Part shown: one piece after another, positions 35,211 through 45,137 of the stretch | Layout: each line of letters begins with the position of its first letter | Position numbering within the stretch: position 1 is the first letter of the stretch | Virus record (IMG/VR): IMGVR_UViG_3300042691_028591 | Span: 1-63,548 of that record | Direction: 5' to 3' (one strand) | DNA: 63,548 nt | Source of the DNA: a virus | Made by a program: the position numbers and the translations under genes | The notes under the pieces: model-generated | The model's database searches: none | What the model was told of the DNA's origin: nothing | What the model saw: the letters and a program-made list of their open reading frames with translations, nothing else

Positions 35211-38065
35211 TCACTCCTAGCTACATAACTGAAATAACCAGCTAATGTTTTACCTACATCAGCAGTAGAACATAATATTAAACCATTTCTATATACAATT
35301 ACTTGTCCAGTTGTAAGAGATGCTTGAGTAGGAATTGTTTCTACAGTTTCTCTAAAAATACCTGTAATAGGTGTTCCATCTATAGTAAATCTCATTAAGT
35401 TTGGAGCATATTCTGGTAATATTGAATGCCATAAAGCATTTTCTGTTGTAGCAGAAACTGCACTACTTAATCCTAAGTTTCCTGGTGCTCCATCAACTAC
35501 TACTCCATAATTATTAGGGGCTGTAATTATAGTTGGAGTTAATGTTACTTTTTCAAAATAGGGTTGTATATATGCTGTTATATTCTCAATATATAAAGAT
35601 GTATCATTTGTTTTCATAAAACCTTGACATACATATTGATCATATACTTCATTAGCTACAAATGATGTTCCAGTTGCAGTATTTTCAAATCTAACATTTA
35701 TTCCATCAATTAAATCTATAAAAGAACTACTAGTAGTTCTAGTATCACTTCCAGTTGTATCAGTGAAATCTCCTGTATTATTGTTATAAGTTACAGAAGG
35801 AATCCAGTTAGTACCATTCCATTTATACCAAATCCAACTAGATAAAGTATTACTACTTCCAGTTGTAAGATAATTTGAACTAACTGTATCTGCTAAAACT
35901 ATACCATTAGGTAATGACACTCTTTTAATATGCATTCTAGGATATTTTGTATTTTCATTATAACTTCCAACAGAAGCTCCTGTACTACTTAACTGTATGT
36001 TTCCATTAGCATTATTAGATACAAAATTACCCCAATAATCCTGTGCAACACAAGCATTTCCAAATAAGTTAGTCGTATTTATTGTTCCATCTAATTGTCT
36101 ATATGATTCAGTTCCATACTGAGGTAATAAATTTAATTGTGATAAATCTCCTGGATTCTGTCTAATAATAGTACTACTGTTAAAGGATAATAAAGTGCCA
36201 TCACCACTCCATAATCTATTATCACTTCCTTTAGACCAAGCATAATTAGCTTGATGTTCTCCCACATATATTTGTACTGTTGTTATATTATTAGCACTTG
36301 AGCCCCCAGCTAAACTCCACCAATATACTCTAGCTCCTCTTAATCCATTAGTAACTGTATTATCTCTAACACAGATAGCCATCCTAGTATCAGCATGTAT
36401 TTTATTAATATGTATATTAAGCCAATTAGAAGTTGTTAAAGCAACAGTTGTAAAGTTTAAATTAGTAGTATAACTACTAGCAGAACTAGTTAAAGTTAGA
36501 GCAGTTGTAGCTAAATTCATAAAAGCATAAACTACTCCATTAACATTAACATCAACTGCATATGTAGGGGTTGTTGATTCTTGTGTTATAACAGGACTGT
36601 TTATGTTTGTTATATTAATTTTCCATAATCCAGTAACAGAATCAGCAACATAAATTAAGTTTCTTGCTTGATCTAATGCAAACTGTCTAAATTGTGTAAT
36701 AGATAATGTAAATGGAGAAGGTCTTGTACTGTCAAAATCCCAATGTTGACCTGTAAATTGATTAATTATACTAAGTCCATTTTGATCTGCTTGTACTGTT
36801 AAATAGTTATCCCAAGCAATAATAGGTGCTACATATTGCCAACCATGACAATTAGGATAAGGTTGTAATGCAGCATATATATATGGATGAAATGATGTAC
36901 CAGATCCACTATAAGTAAAATTTGCATCAGCAGAATGTCCTCCAAATCTTTTAACTCCAAGTACAAATTTTGCAGTTCCAACAGGGCCTCCTTCAGTTAT
37001 TCTTATTCTATATATAGAAGGCCATTTTTCAGTCCATGGATCTTCTGAAAACTGTAAAACACCTGTTCCACTAGGATTATTATCAGGTATAAACATGCCA
37101 GCTAAATCATCTCTAGGATTTGCACTATAAGCAAAAGCTGACTGCAAATTAGAACTGGAAGTTACATTATTTAAAGTTGTATGTTTATGAGCTGAAAAAG
37201 TATTTCCAGGATCTGATTCTGGTCTGTTTCCTGTTGCAGTTTTTGTTGTAAAATTATTTCCACATAAATAACCATTAAATATTCTTCCATTTGAAAATCT
37301 AGAATTATTATTGTCTCTTGGTATAGTCCAATATTGTTTACATCTATAAAATAAAGTATTTTGATTCTGACCTGATATAAAAGTTCCAGATGCTGGTTGG
37401 CTAAAACCATCTGTGCTTCCTGTTCTACTAAGCCTATTACTTACAAACAACAACTGCCAGTTATATTCATCTAAAGAAGCTGGAACTACTGTGTTATATA
37501 AGAAGTTATATCTTTCAAATGTAGTATTAACTAATGCATCACAAACATCATTTATCCATCTTGGATATTTAATTATAGAAACTCCAGGAACTGTTGCATT
37601 TTGTACTGTTACTCTATAAGTTAAATTTATAATTTGTTCTGCCTGTTGAGTACAAGGAGTATTAAGTAACAAATATGCCCAAGGAGCTACTGTTGTATTT
37701 GCAACTTGACCTACACTAGATTGAGTTAATCCAACTGTTTGAAATGTTCTAGGAGTTACTACTGCATCTAACCTTTGTGTTATTACAAAATAAGGTGGAT
37801 TAGCATTTTGAAAAGCTTGAATTGCAGGTTGTCCAGAACCTTGATAAGCGGTTCCACTACATTGAATTGATGTTTTAGATCTCACAGGAGTAGCAGTTTC
37901 TGTGCTTATAAATATATTTCTTCCTGCCCACTGAAATATATTATCATTCTTTACCATTTCAGTATAAGCAAAATTAGTAATTATATTATCTTGCTCTCTT
38001 TTTTCTATTACTTTGCCAGTAATTTCATCTACTATTTCTAAAGTTAAATGGCCTGATAATTTCAT
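35207..38065 (-). CDS. large virion/tail protein, 952 aa
   Basis: N-terminus MKLSGHLTLEIVDEITGKVI resembles phage structural proteins that begin with a beta domain. The rest is Asn/Thr/Ser/Gly-rich with repeated aromatic beta segments, ending in a short domain (about 885-952) with VYRNGLIL and YFSYVARSD. That end resembles the C-terminal domains of the genes at 16404 and 17254 (VYFNGILL, VYVNGLRQ). Likely a tail fibre or adhesin. It follows the gene at 38075 by 9 bp. Confidence 0.72.
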   Translation of the reverse strand: MKLSGHLTLEIVDEITGKVIEKREQDNIITNFAYTEMVKNDNIFQWAGRNIFISTETATPVRSKTSIQCSGTAYQGSGQPAIQAFQNANPPYFVITQRLDAVVTPRTFQTVGLTQSSVGQVANTTVAPWAYLLLNTPCTQQAEQIINLTYRVTVQNATVPGVSIIKYPRWINDVCDALVNTTFERYNFLYNTVVPASLDEYNWQLLFVSNRLSRTGSTDGFSQPASGTFISGQNQNTLFYRCKQYWTIPRDNNNSRFSNGRIFNGYLCGNNFTTKTATGNRPESDPGNTFSAHKHTTLNNVTSSSNLQSAFAYSANPRDDLAGMFIPDNNPSGTGVLQFSEDPWTEKWPSIYRIRITEGGPVGTAKFVLGVKRFGGHSADANFTYSGSGTSFHPYIYAALQPYPNCHGWQYVAPIIAWDNYLTVQADQNGLSIINQFTGQHWDFDSTRPSPFTLSITQFRQFALDQARNLIYVADSVTGLWKINITNINSPVITQESTTPTYAVDVNVNGVVYAFMNLATTALTLTSSASSYTTNLNFTTVALTTSNWLNIHINKIHADTRMAICVRDNTVTNGLRGARVYWWSLAGGSSANNITTVQIYVGEHQANYAWSKGSDNRLWSGDGTLLSFNSSTIIRQNPGDLSQLNLLPQYGTESYRQLDGTINTTNLFGNACVAQDYWGNFVSNNANGNIQLSSTGASVGSYNENTKYPRMHIKRVSLPNGIVLADTVSSNYLTTGSSNTLSSWIWYKWNGTNWIPSVTYNNNTGDFTDTTGSDTRTTSSSFIDLIDGINVRFENTATGTSFVANEVYDQYVCQGFMKTNDTSLYIENITAYIQPYFEKVTLTPTIITAPNNYGVVVDGAPGNLGLSSAVSATTENALWHSILPEYAPNLMRFTIDGTPITGIFRETVETIPTQASLTTGQVIVYRNGLILCSTADVGKTLAGYFSYVARSD

Positions 38066-38074
38066 TTATTTGTT

Positions 38075-39046
38075 TTATCCTATAATTATTGAAGTGAAAG
38101 GTATCCTATTAAATGATAAATAAGAAGCGCCTTTATTAAAATTACTACTGCTTATATTATCATTATTATCTGATAAGTTTTGTACTGTAAAAGGTACCCT
38201 ATTAAATGATAATAAAGAGCCACCTTTATTAAAATTACTACTACTACTTATATCTTCTAAGTTAAATATGTTTTGTACTGTAAAAGGTACTCTATTAAAT
38301 GTTAATAAAGAAGCGCCCTTATTAAAAGTTTTAGCATATTCATCAGCTATATAATTAGGGTAAGACATTAATATTTGCTGATTACTGCCTTCTAATTCTT
38401 GAGATAATACTTTAATGTCTAACCATCTTTTTATAAAAGTATAGTTAGTATTAACATTTAAATTAAGTCTAGTGTCAGGCGTTGTTAAGTCTGTTATTGA
38501 TTTAAATACTGATACAGAAGTTGTATTGTTATTTGAGTCTATTACATCAATAAATTGTGCAAATGTATTTCTATAAGTGTAATTTACACTGTTTAATCTA
38601 ATTCCTGTTGTTTGATTATTATTAGTATATTGTATAACTTGAGGACCATCTGGAGGATAGGGTGCTAAAGTTATAGTGATAGGATCATTTAATGTATTGT
38701 TATAAGCTAATAAAGAACCTCCTTTACTAAAATTATTAATGTTATCAACTAATAAAGGAACGATATCTACAAATTTGTAATTATTAGTGTCTCCATTTAA
38801 AGTTACTCTAAGTCTAATATTACTTTGTATATTATTTGGAATAATAATAATTACATTTTTACTTGTGTTATTTGGAATTATAGTTACAGGATCTGTTAGG
38901 GGATTAGGCTCTATTTGCTCCCATAAATAAGTAGTTGCATTAGATACAGGAGATAAAGTAGCCGTTATGGGACTGCCACATAATACATACTGTGGTTCTA
39001 AAAACCAATCAGATTGATATGTTGGAAAGAATAAATATCTTTTCAC
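38075..39046 (-). CDS. virion protein with C-terminal repeats, 323 aa
   Basis: GTG start. Residues 25-110 look like an Ig/PKD-type domain (TTYLWEQIEPNP ... IRLRVTLNG). At least three near-identical repeats of FNKG(A/G)SLL(T/S)FNRVPFTVQ lie in the C-terminal 90 residues, with a diverged copy FSKGGSLLAYN near residue 107. Repeats may be binding or trimerisation elements. First gene of the two-gene minus-strand unit. Confidence 0.68.
   Translation of the reverse strand: MKRYLFFPTYQSDWFLEPQYVLCGSPITATLSPVSNATTYLWEQIEPNPLTDPVTIIPNNTSKNVIIIIPNNIQSNIRLRVTLNGDTNNYKFVDIVPLLVDNINNFSKGGSLLAYNNTLNDPITITLAPYPPDGPQVIQYTNNNQTTGIRLNSVNYTYRNTFAQFIDVIDSNNNTTSVSVFKSITDLTTPDTRLNLNVNTNYTFIKRWLDIKVLSQELEGSNQQILMSYPNYIADEYAKTFNKGASLLTFNRVPFTVQNIFNLEDISSSSNFNKGGSLLSFNRVPFTVQNLSDNNDNISSSNFNKGASYLSFNRIPFTSIIIG
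38084..38342. repeat. coding repeats FNKGxSLLxFNRVPFT
   Basis: Three copies of a roughly 57-bp coding unit (minus strand) separated by short variable Asp/Ser/Asn linkers. The DNA stays similar between copies, so they are recent duplications or under gene conversion. Confidence 0.7.
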
Positions 39047-39101
39047 TTTTGTTCTAATTTAATATATACTCTACAGTATTAACAATATGTAAAGTATTTG
39101 T

Positions 39102-39623
39102 ATGCAATCTAGTAATAAAATTGTTAAAGATAATAACAAGTATGTAATAAGTTTAGATCCTGGTTTAGAAGGTGCCTTGTGCCTTTATAATTTGACTACA
39201 GATAAAGTAATAGAAGTTCTTAATACTCCTACTTATAAAAAAGATAAAAAGACTTGGCTACATGGTAAAAACATATATACTAAACTACAAGAATGGAGTT
39301 TATTAACTAATAAAGTTATTATTGAAACTCAAACTATAATGAGTGGTAGAGATGGTACTAAATCAGCAAAAACCACTATGAAAAACTTTGGAATGTTGTT
39401 GGGAATATTGTCTACATTAGATTTTGAAATAATTGAAGTTGAACCTAGAGTTTGGCAATCAATAGTTCTTAAAAATGTTATTGATCCAGGATTGCCTCTT
39501 AAACTTAAACCAACAAAAAGAAAGAGTATGGTATTAACAAGAGATTTTAATCCTAAAAATGATGGGCAAGCAGATGCAATAGCAATTGCTCTATACTATA
39601 AAACTCTTTTAACTAAAAATTAA
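39102..39623 (+). CDS. RuvC-like Holliday-junction resolvase
   Basis: RNase H-fold motifs: YVISLDPGLEGALCLY (first Asp about residue 19), VIIETQ (second acidic), EVEPRVWQ and, near the C-terminus, NDGQADAIAIALYY with the last acidic residues. 173 aa is the usual RuvC length. It resolves four-way junctions before packaging. A second, unrelated resolvase-like gene lies at 18105, so recombination intermediates may be handled by two enzymes. Confidence 0.85.
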   Translation: MQSSNKIVKDNNKYVISLDPGLEGALCLYNLTTDKVIEVLNTPTYKKDKKTWLHGKNIYTKLQEWSLLTNKVIIETQTIMSGRDGTKSAKTTMKNFGMLLGILSTLDFEIIEVEPRVWQSIVLKNVIDPGLPLKLKPTKRKSMVLTRDFNPKNDGQADAIAIALYYKTLLTKN

Positions 39624-39632
39624 AAGAGTTTT
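39600..39632. terminator. intrinsic terminator
   Basis: AAAACTCTTTTAA (39600-39612) pairs with 39620-39632 over a 7-nt loop, ending in a T-run; it spans the RuvC stop codon. Confidence 0.75.
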
Positions 39633-39680
39633 ATATTAATAGTTATAGACATAAAATAACCTTATAAATCCTTATAAATA

Positions 39681-40475
39681 ATGAAGTTAATAAGACTAGA
39701 TACAATAAAAAATAAAATTAATCAGTTTCCTATTAAAGCATCTGTTTTTTTACGTCTGAAAAAACAAATAACTTTAGAAGAAATTGATGGAGTTTTATTT
39801 TGTCTCAATGTAAAATTAAAGGATCATGTTTTAGATCATGATTTTTGTAGAGATGTTTATAATGTATTGCTAAAAGTAAGATTAGATAATAATTATTATT
39901 TTATGCAAAACTCAGAGGCTCAATATTATACATATTCAGCTCCTTTTACAATGTCTATAGAAGAGTATATAAAAATAACTAGCAAGTCATTTTATAAAGG
40001 ACTTGTTACAAAGGATCAAGTTAAAGTGTTAGATTATCTTCTACCTGATTCTATTTTTAATAACATATATACAGCAGATGGTGACTTGACATTTGAAATA
40101 AATAAAGAATGTCTTTATTTATTTGTTAGATTAATGCCATATTCTGAATCAGATTTAACTGGCTTAATTATGTTTCTTAATACTGATCTAGTATATATGA
40201 TCAGTGAAAGAAATAATAAGGAGAAATGTTCTAGTCTAGGCTTTATAATTAAATTAAAAGATAGATATCTCTTAAAAGATTTTAAATATAGCCCTGAGGA
40301 TACTTGGTCACCCTTAAACTTAAATCCACATATTAGATATAAAATTAAAAAACAATTTATAAATGATAAGTTGTTTGACAATGTATCTTTTAAATACAGT
40401 GTAGAGTATAGTTTATTATATATAAATGACAATACTTTGTTAGATAAATATGATTTAAAAGTATTAGACATTTAA
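39681..40475 (+). CDS. hypothetical protein, 264 aa
   Basis: No family recognised; alternating hydrophobic and charged, with frequent Tyr and Leu. Lies between the RuvC terminator and a broken small gene. Soluble. Confidence 0.62.
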   Translation: MKLIRLDTIKNKINQFPIKASVFLRLKKQITLEEIDGVLFCLNVKLKDHVLDHDFCRDVYNVLLKVRLDNNYYFMQNSEAQYYTYSAPFTMSIEEYIKITSKSFYKGLVTKDQVKVLDYLLPDSIFNNIYTADGDLTFEINKECLYLFVRLMPYSESDLTGLIMFLNTDLVYMISERNNKEKCSSLGFIIKLKDRYLLKDFKYSPEDTWSPLNLNPHIRYKIKKQFINDKLFDNVSFKYSVEYSLLYINDNTLLDKYDLKVLDI

Positions 40476-40529
40476 TATGCTTTTTAAGTTTTATTAGTTA
40501 AGTAGCAAATTACTATATTTACTATAACA

Positions 40530-40694
40530 ATGTGACTAGAAAAAGATTTTATTTATTTGGCAAATCATATATGTCAGATAAGCAATGAGAAGGAAAGACA
40601 AATCATTTTAGACTTTTGTTTGTCAGTTTTACCTAATACAACTAAAAGTTTTAATAGTGTAACCTTTAAAAAATATATAGCTCAAAGAACATAA
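40530..40694 (+). pseudogene. small ORF with TGA as second codon
   Basis: ATG TGA is followed in frame by LEKDFIYLANHICQISNEKE ... YIAQRT and TAA, a protein-like helical sequence. A TTG at 40557 could start an intact 45-aa product. Either that TTG is used or the native start is damaged. Confidence 0.45.
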
Positions 40695-40723
40695 TTTAAT
40701 AAAAATAATAGGAAATACATATC

Positions 40724-41074
40724 ATGGCTAAACCAGTAAAAGGTAATAAAAATAAAAGACCAGCTTCTGATGAGAGAAGACTTAAGTCGGCACATCTTAA
40801 TAATCTAAAGAGAAATGTTGCTATTATTTCTAGTAGAGAGTCTACTCCTGATGGGTTTAAAGTAACCTTTGTTAGTAAAGAAAAGATCAGAATTAAAGGG
40901 CCAGGTGCTCAGGCTATTAAACTAGCAACTCATAAGAATAGAGAAGATGTAATTGAAGCGGTAGCTCAAAGAAATTGGACAAGAGTAGTAACACTTATTC
41001 CAATGGAAGCTGCAGCTTCCATTGACTATAAAAATACACAAGAACAAGAAGTAACTACAAAGAAAGTAAAATAG
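40724..41074 (+). CDS. small basic protein, 116 aa
   Basis: Lys/Arg-rich N-terminus (MAKPVKGNKNKRPASDERR), suggesting nucleic-acid binding; central beta segment. AATAGGAAATACAT precedes the ATG. No named family. Possibly regulated with the RNR gene, whose leader begins just downstream. Confidence 0.6.
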   Translation: MAKPVKGNKNKRPASDERRLKSAHLNNLKRNVAIISSRESTPDGFKVTFVSKEKIRIKGPGAQAIKLATHKNREDVIEAVAQRNWTRVVTLIPMEAAASIDYKNTQEQEVTTKKVK

Positions 41075-41081
41075 TGATCTA

Positions 41082-41138
41082 ATTGATAAGTTAACACATT
41101 ACATAAAATTGTAATAAAAGCTGTGTTAACTTATCAAT
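41082..41138. promoter_or_regulatory. 17-bp inverted repeat upstream of RNR
   Basis: ATTGATAAGTTAACACA (41082-41098) pairs perfectly with 41122-41138; a small inner stem ATTAC/GTAAT lies in the loop. May be a terminator for the preceding gene or an operator for the RNR gene 48 nt downstream. No T-run follows, so an operator or mRNA structure is as likely. Confidence 0.5.
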
Positions 41139-41142
41139 ACAT

Positions 41143-41151
41143 TTAAGTTTG
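41143..41151 (+). promoter_or_regulatory. TTAAGTTTG motif before RNR
   Basis: Recurrent TTAAGTTTG motif, 34 nt upstream of the RNR ATG, with an AT-rich GATAAAATTATT segment in between. The same 34-nt spacing separates the motif from the RecA start. Confidence 0.42.
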
Positions 41152-41185
41152 TCTTTAAAAGATAAAATTATTATTACTTATTTAT

Positions 41186-44100
41186 ATGTTAGTTGAATTT
41201 GAGTTAAATAAAGAAGAACAAGATATTAAACCTGACTTTGGTCCTGTAGGTTCTATTGTTGATATTAGAACATATAGAAGATGGCTGCCAAATAAAAAAA
41301 GAAGAGAGACATTTGTAGAAAGAAATGCAAGAGTAGTAGATGCTAATTTAGACCTTGTTAAAGATATTATTAGTGATCAAGAGTATGAGTTAGAAAGATC
41401 TACTATGATGGATCATATGAATAAATTACTAGCTCTGCCTTCTGGTAGAAGTATGTGGATTGCAGGCACTGAAGCTAATAAAAAACATCCTGCTTCATCC
41501 TTCAATTGTTCAGCTTTAGCTATTAATAGAATAGAAGCTTTTACAACTGTATTTGAACTGTTAATGCTTGGTACTGGTGTTGGATTTAGAGTGTTTGGCT
41601 CTGATATTAATGAGCTGTCAAATATTAAGAAGTTTGATATATTGTTTGATTCTTATAACCCAAAGCCTAAACATGAGAGAATTGAAAGTACCATTGTAAG
41701 TTATTCTAAGAATGCAACTATTGTACAGGTTGGGGATAGTAGAGAAGGATGGATACATGCTTTACACGCTCTCTTAGAAATAGCTTTTTGTATAAATAAA
41801 GATACGTCTATCTCATTTAATTTTGATTCTGTTAGACCATTAGGTGAGAGAATTAATGGTTTTGGTGGCACGGCTAGTGGTCATGAAGCATTAAAGAATT
41901 TGCTTAAAGATGTCTTTGATATCTTTAATGAATGTCCGGATAGTAAGCTTAGAAGTATTGATTGTTTAGATATTTGTTGTGCTATTGCTAAGGGTGTTGT
42001 AGCTGGTAATACTAGAAGATCTGCATTACTTTGTCTCTTTGAAGAAGGTGATGACCTAATGGCCAATGCTAAGGTAAACCTATTTGATGATCCTACTTTA
42101 AAGGGTAAGTATTATAGAATTCAAAGTAATAATACTGAAGCATTAGGCACCCCTTATTTATCTGAATTAAGAGAGTTTCTAGAAGCCAATCCAGATGTTT
42201 CTAAAGAAGATTTATTCAAGTTTATTGATAAGTACAAACCTTCTGTTGAATGGTTAAAAGAAAGATTTAAAGTAATTGCTAATGCTGGTGATCCAGGCTT
42301 TGCTAACTATTTGAAGATGGTTGGTAAGAAGTGGTTAGCTGTTAGAAAGCACAGACCTGATTTTGATGTTAAGAAAATCTGGGAATATTTTTGTGATATT
42401 TGTACGAACCCATGCCACGAAATAATTTTGTCTGTAGGTTATAAAGATGGTAAAGGAACTGGATTTTGCAATTTAACAACTCTTCCAATTAATAAATTTG
42501 TTATTAAAAAATGTAATAATAATGATTTATGTGCAGTTACTGGTTATAAGCTAGATGAGAAAGCTTTAGAACAAGCTATTAAACTTACAGTTAGAATAGC
42601 TACAAGACAAACCTTTGTTACTATGCCTAGAGCTGAACTAGATGATACTCAGAAAGCTGAAAGATTGTTGGGAGTGTCAGTCACTGGTTGGATTCAATTA
42701 TTTAATAAACTAGATTTGTCTTATACAGAACAAGAAGACTTAATGACTAAGTTAAATGACTGGGCTAATGATGAAGCAACTACATATGCTAATAAGTTAG
42801 GTATTGAAAGACCCTTAATGGTGTGTTGTATTAAACCAGAGGGGTGCGGAAAAATTTCACATATAAGAACAACAACTGAAGGTTTATTAAGAGTTGATGA
42901 GATCGGAGATGTATCTAAATTAGGTTTTAATAAAGTTGATACAAACAATACAACAACTAAAGGATTTTCTATTAGAAGTGTATATAATAACGGCTTATCT
43001 AAAGTTGTAAAAATTAAACTAAACAATGGAAGAGAATTAGTATTTACACTCCAACATCCTTTTAGTGTAAATGGTTTATGGAAAAATGCTGTTAATTTAA
43101 AGAAAGGCGATGTATTAGATATTGAATTAGATACTTATAATAAAGTAACTAATGAATTACTAGCAAATTACAGTGCTAAATATAATCATTTAAGAAAAGA
43201 AGATTTATTATTTCCTAAAGAAATAACTAATGATTTATCTTGGTGGGTTGCTAGTGTATTTGCTAATGGTAGTGTAACTAATCATGCAATTAGTTTCTAT
43301 TCAGGATATATAGAAGTAGTACAAAAGTTTGTTGATTTAAGCAATAGTTTATTTAATATTTCTACTGTTGCTACAAAAGATAAAATAAAAGATATGTATA
43401 GGGTAAATATTAATTCTACAGATTTAGTTGAATATTTAAAGCTTAATGGTTTATTAAAGACAAAAAACTTTACTATTCCTCTTATTATTAGAAGATCTAG
43501 TAGAGAAGCTTTACTATCTTTTATTTGTGGTTATTTAGATAATGATGGCTGCTTTAAAAACAAAGGATGTAGTATTACTACAAAGAATGAAAACTTTGCA
43601 AGAATGTTACAAGAAGTTGGAGAAGCAGTAGGGCTATCATTTAGTTGTTATGATTATACAAGAGAAACAACTAAAAGTATTGGCATTTATTATGACTTAC
43701 AGTTAAGTAGAACTTATTCAACTAATAGAGCTATTGATTTTATTAACAGTAATAGTATTAAAGCTAAATTAAATGGCTTTATTATTTCAAGTGATAAGAG
43801 TCATAAAAATCCTTATAAGGTTGATAGTGTTGAAGTATTAGAAGAGTTAATTAACACTTATGATATAGAAGTAGATGATCCTCATTGGTATTATCAAGGT
43901 GGTATTAAATCGCATAATACTGGCTCTAAAGTATTAGGCTCTTCTAGTGGAGTTCATTGGGATTGGGCACCTTATTATATTAATAGAATTCAAATGGGCG
44001 CTAATGATGCTCTTGCTAAGACATTAAAAGATCAGGGCTTTAGCTGGATTCCAACTCCTTATGATTTACTTAAACTATATAATGATCAAGTTGAAGTGTT

Positions 44101-44707
44101 TAGTAATAATAATGTTATTAGATTATTTCAAAGGTTATTAGTTAGGTTTAATATTACTAAATCAAAATATGAGCCAAAGTTTAAAGATGTTTGGAGTAGA
44201 ATTGAACACTTTAGATCTCTAACTGATAAGGATAAACAAGAAGCCTTTAACAATTCTAATGCAGTTTTATTTGAGTTTCCTGTTAACTCTGGTATGGTTG
44301 AATCTCAAGGTAGTGTAAGTGCTAGTAGACAGTTGCAAAATGTACTTAGATTTACTGATTGTTATGTTGATCATATGGTGTCTTCTACTATTACAGCTAA
44401 AGAAGATGAATGGGATAACTTAGCAGAAGAGTTACATCAAGAAAAGAATTGGTTTAGATTTATTAATGCGGCCTTCTTATCTTATTACAGTGGTAATCAT
44501 CCTCTTCTTCCTAATGAAGAAATAACAGAAGAAGTCTATAACAAGATGATGTCTTCTTTCAAGCAGTCTGAGTGGGTTAAAGATGGCAAGTTCTATGTCA
44601 ATGAAGATCTATTAGCTAAATTAGAACAAGCAGCTTTAAGAGCTAATGTTGATATTGATGATGTTGATTTAGGTGCTTCTTGTCAAGGGGCATGTCCCGT
44701 CCGTTAA
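41186..44707 (+). CDS. nrdJ: class II (B12-dependent) ribonucleotide reductase with intein
   Basis: 1173 aa, of which 358 are an intein (residues 554-911). The mature enzyme has FNCSALAI (first redox Cys), MLGTGVGFRV, the active-site NPCHEI (about residue 410), then KPEG joined to TGSKVLGSSSGVH, and a C-terminal redox pair SCQGACPVR. No NrdB gene is near, consistent with an adenosylcobalamin-dependent, single-chain enzyme of the RTPR type. It makes deoxynucleotides for phage replication and needs host-made B12, fitting a cobalamin- or pseudocobalamin-producing host. Confidence 0.92.
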   Translation: MLVEFELNKEEQDIKPDFGPVGSIVDIRTYRRWLPNKKRRETFVERNARVVDANLDLVKDIISDQEYELERSTMMDHMNKLLALPSGRSMWIAGTEANKKHPASSFNCSALAINRIEAFTTVFELLMLGTGVGFRVFGSDINELSNIKKFDILFDSYNPKPKHERIESTIVSYSKNATIVQVGDSREGWIHALHALLEIAFCINKDTSISFNFDSVRPLGERINGFGGTASGHEALKNLLKDVFDIFNECPDSKLRSIDCLDICCAIAKGVVAGNTRRSALLCLFEEGDDLMANAKVNLFDDPTLKGKYYRIQSNNTEALGTPYLSELREFLEANPDVSKEDLFKFIDKYKPSVEWLKERFKVIANAGDPGFANYLKMVGKKWLAVRKHRPDFDVKKIWEYFCDICTNPCHEIILSVGYKDGKGTGFCNLTTLPINKFVIKKCNNNDLCAVTGYKLDEKALEQAIKLTVRIATRQTFVTMPRAELDDTQKAERLLGVSVTGWIQLFNKLDLSYTEQEDLMTKLNDWANDEATTYANKLGIERPLMVCCIKPEGCGKISHIRTTTEGLLRVDEIGDVSKLGFNKVDTNNTTTKGFSIRSVYNNGLSKVVKIKLNNGRELVFTLQHPFSVNGLWKNAVNLKKGDVLDIELDTYNKVTNELLANYSAKYNHLRKEDLLFPKEITNDLSWWVASVFANGSVTNHAISFYSGYIEVVQKFVDLSNSLFNISTVATKDKIKDMYRVNINSTDLVEYLKLNGLLKTKNFTIPLIIRRSSREALLSFICGYLDNDGCFKNKGCSITTKNENFARMLQEVGEAVGLSFSCYDYTRETTKSIGIYYDLQLSRTYSTNRAIDFINSNSIKAKLNGFIISSDKSHKNPYKVDSVEVLEELINTYDIEVDDPHWYYQGGIKSHNTGSKVLGSSSGVHWDWAPYYINRIQMGANDALAKTLKDQGFSWIPTPYDLLKLYNDQVEVFSNNNVIRLFQRLLVRFNITKSKYEPKFKDVWSRIEHFRSLTDKDKQEAFNNSNAVLFEFPVNSGMVESQGSVSASRQLQNVLRFTDCYVDHMVSSTITAKEDEWDNLAEELHQEKNWFRFINAAFLSYYSGNHPLLPNEEITEEVYNKMMSSFKQSEWVKDGKFYVNEDLLAKLEQAALRANVDIDDVDLGASCQGACPVR
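42845..43918 (+). mobile_element. intein with LAGLIDADG-type endonuclease in RNR
   Basis: Begins at Cys 554 (CGKISHIRTTTEG) and ends at His-Asn (residues 910-911, GGIKSHN) before Thr +1. Block B is TLQHPFSVNG; block F is YDIEVDDPHWYYQGGIKSHN. Endonuclease motifs are SWWVASVFANGSV (degenerate) and SFICGYLDNDGCF. The insertion splits KPEG/TGSKVLGSSSG, a strongly conserved nucleotide-binding segment. The first motif lacks the usual Gly-Asp, so nuclease activity is uncertain; splicing residues are intact. Confidence 0.93.
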
Positions 44708-44728
44708 GCATAAATACTTAATAACTTA

Positions 44729-45136
44729 ATGAAGACATATTATATGGTTACAGCAAATCTTACCTTCTTTATAAATATAGAAGAAGGTAAGATTCCTTTT
44801 TATCAAGAGTTGGCAGAAAATCTAATGAATAATAGAGGCTTTGGTTCAGATCAATATAACTTTACTATGATTAATAAAAAGAGAAGTCAGGGTATTGATC
44901 TAACTCAGGCTTATATTAATTTATATTTAGAGTTCTATAATGAATCTGCTTTAGAGATTAGAGTCTATCAAGTAAAAGAAGATACTTCATGGAGTAAAAA
45001 AGGTAGTTGGTGCTTTGAGAATATATTAACTAATATATTTCCAGACAGTTGTGATACATATCAATTTAATGCTTCTAAAGAGAGTGCTTGGAATAGCTTT
45101 ATAAAATATTTAAATAGTTCTACTCTAATACATTAA
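44729..45136 (+). CDS. hypothetical protein, 135 aa
   Basis: No family recognised; acidic, with many aromatic residues. Its first 70 nt contain a 12-bp hairpin (44756-44794) followed by CCTTTTT, possibly ending the RNR transcript. Confidence 0.55.
   Translation: MKTYYMVTANLTFFINIEEGKIPFYQELAENLMNNRGFGSDQYNFTMINKKRSQGIDLTQAYINLYLEFYNESALEIRVYQVKEDTSWSKKGSWCFENILTNIFPDSCDTYQFNASKESAWNSFIKYLNSSTLIH
44756..44794. terminator. terminator-like hairpin after RNR, inside next gene
   Basis: AATCTTACCTTC (44756-44767) pairs with GAAGGTAAGATT (44783-44794), then CCTTTTT. It lies 49 nt after the RNR stop and 27 nt into the next reading frame. Confidence 0.55.
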
Positions 45137-45137
45137 A

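Noticed and set aside
41082-41185. Cobalamin riboswitch before the B12-dependent RNR
   Set aside because: Only about 100 nt with a simple hairpin; no B12-box or multi-helix core is visible.
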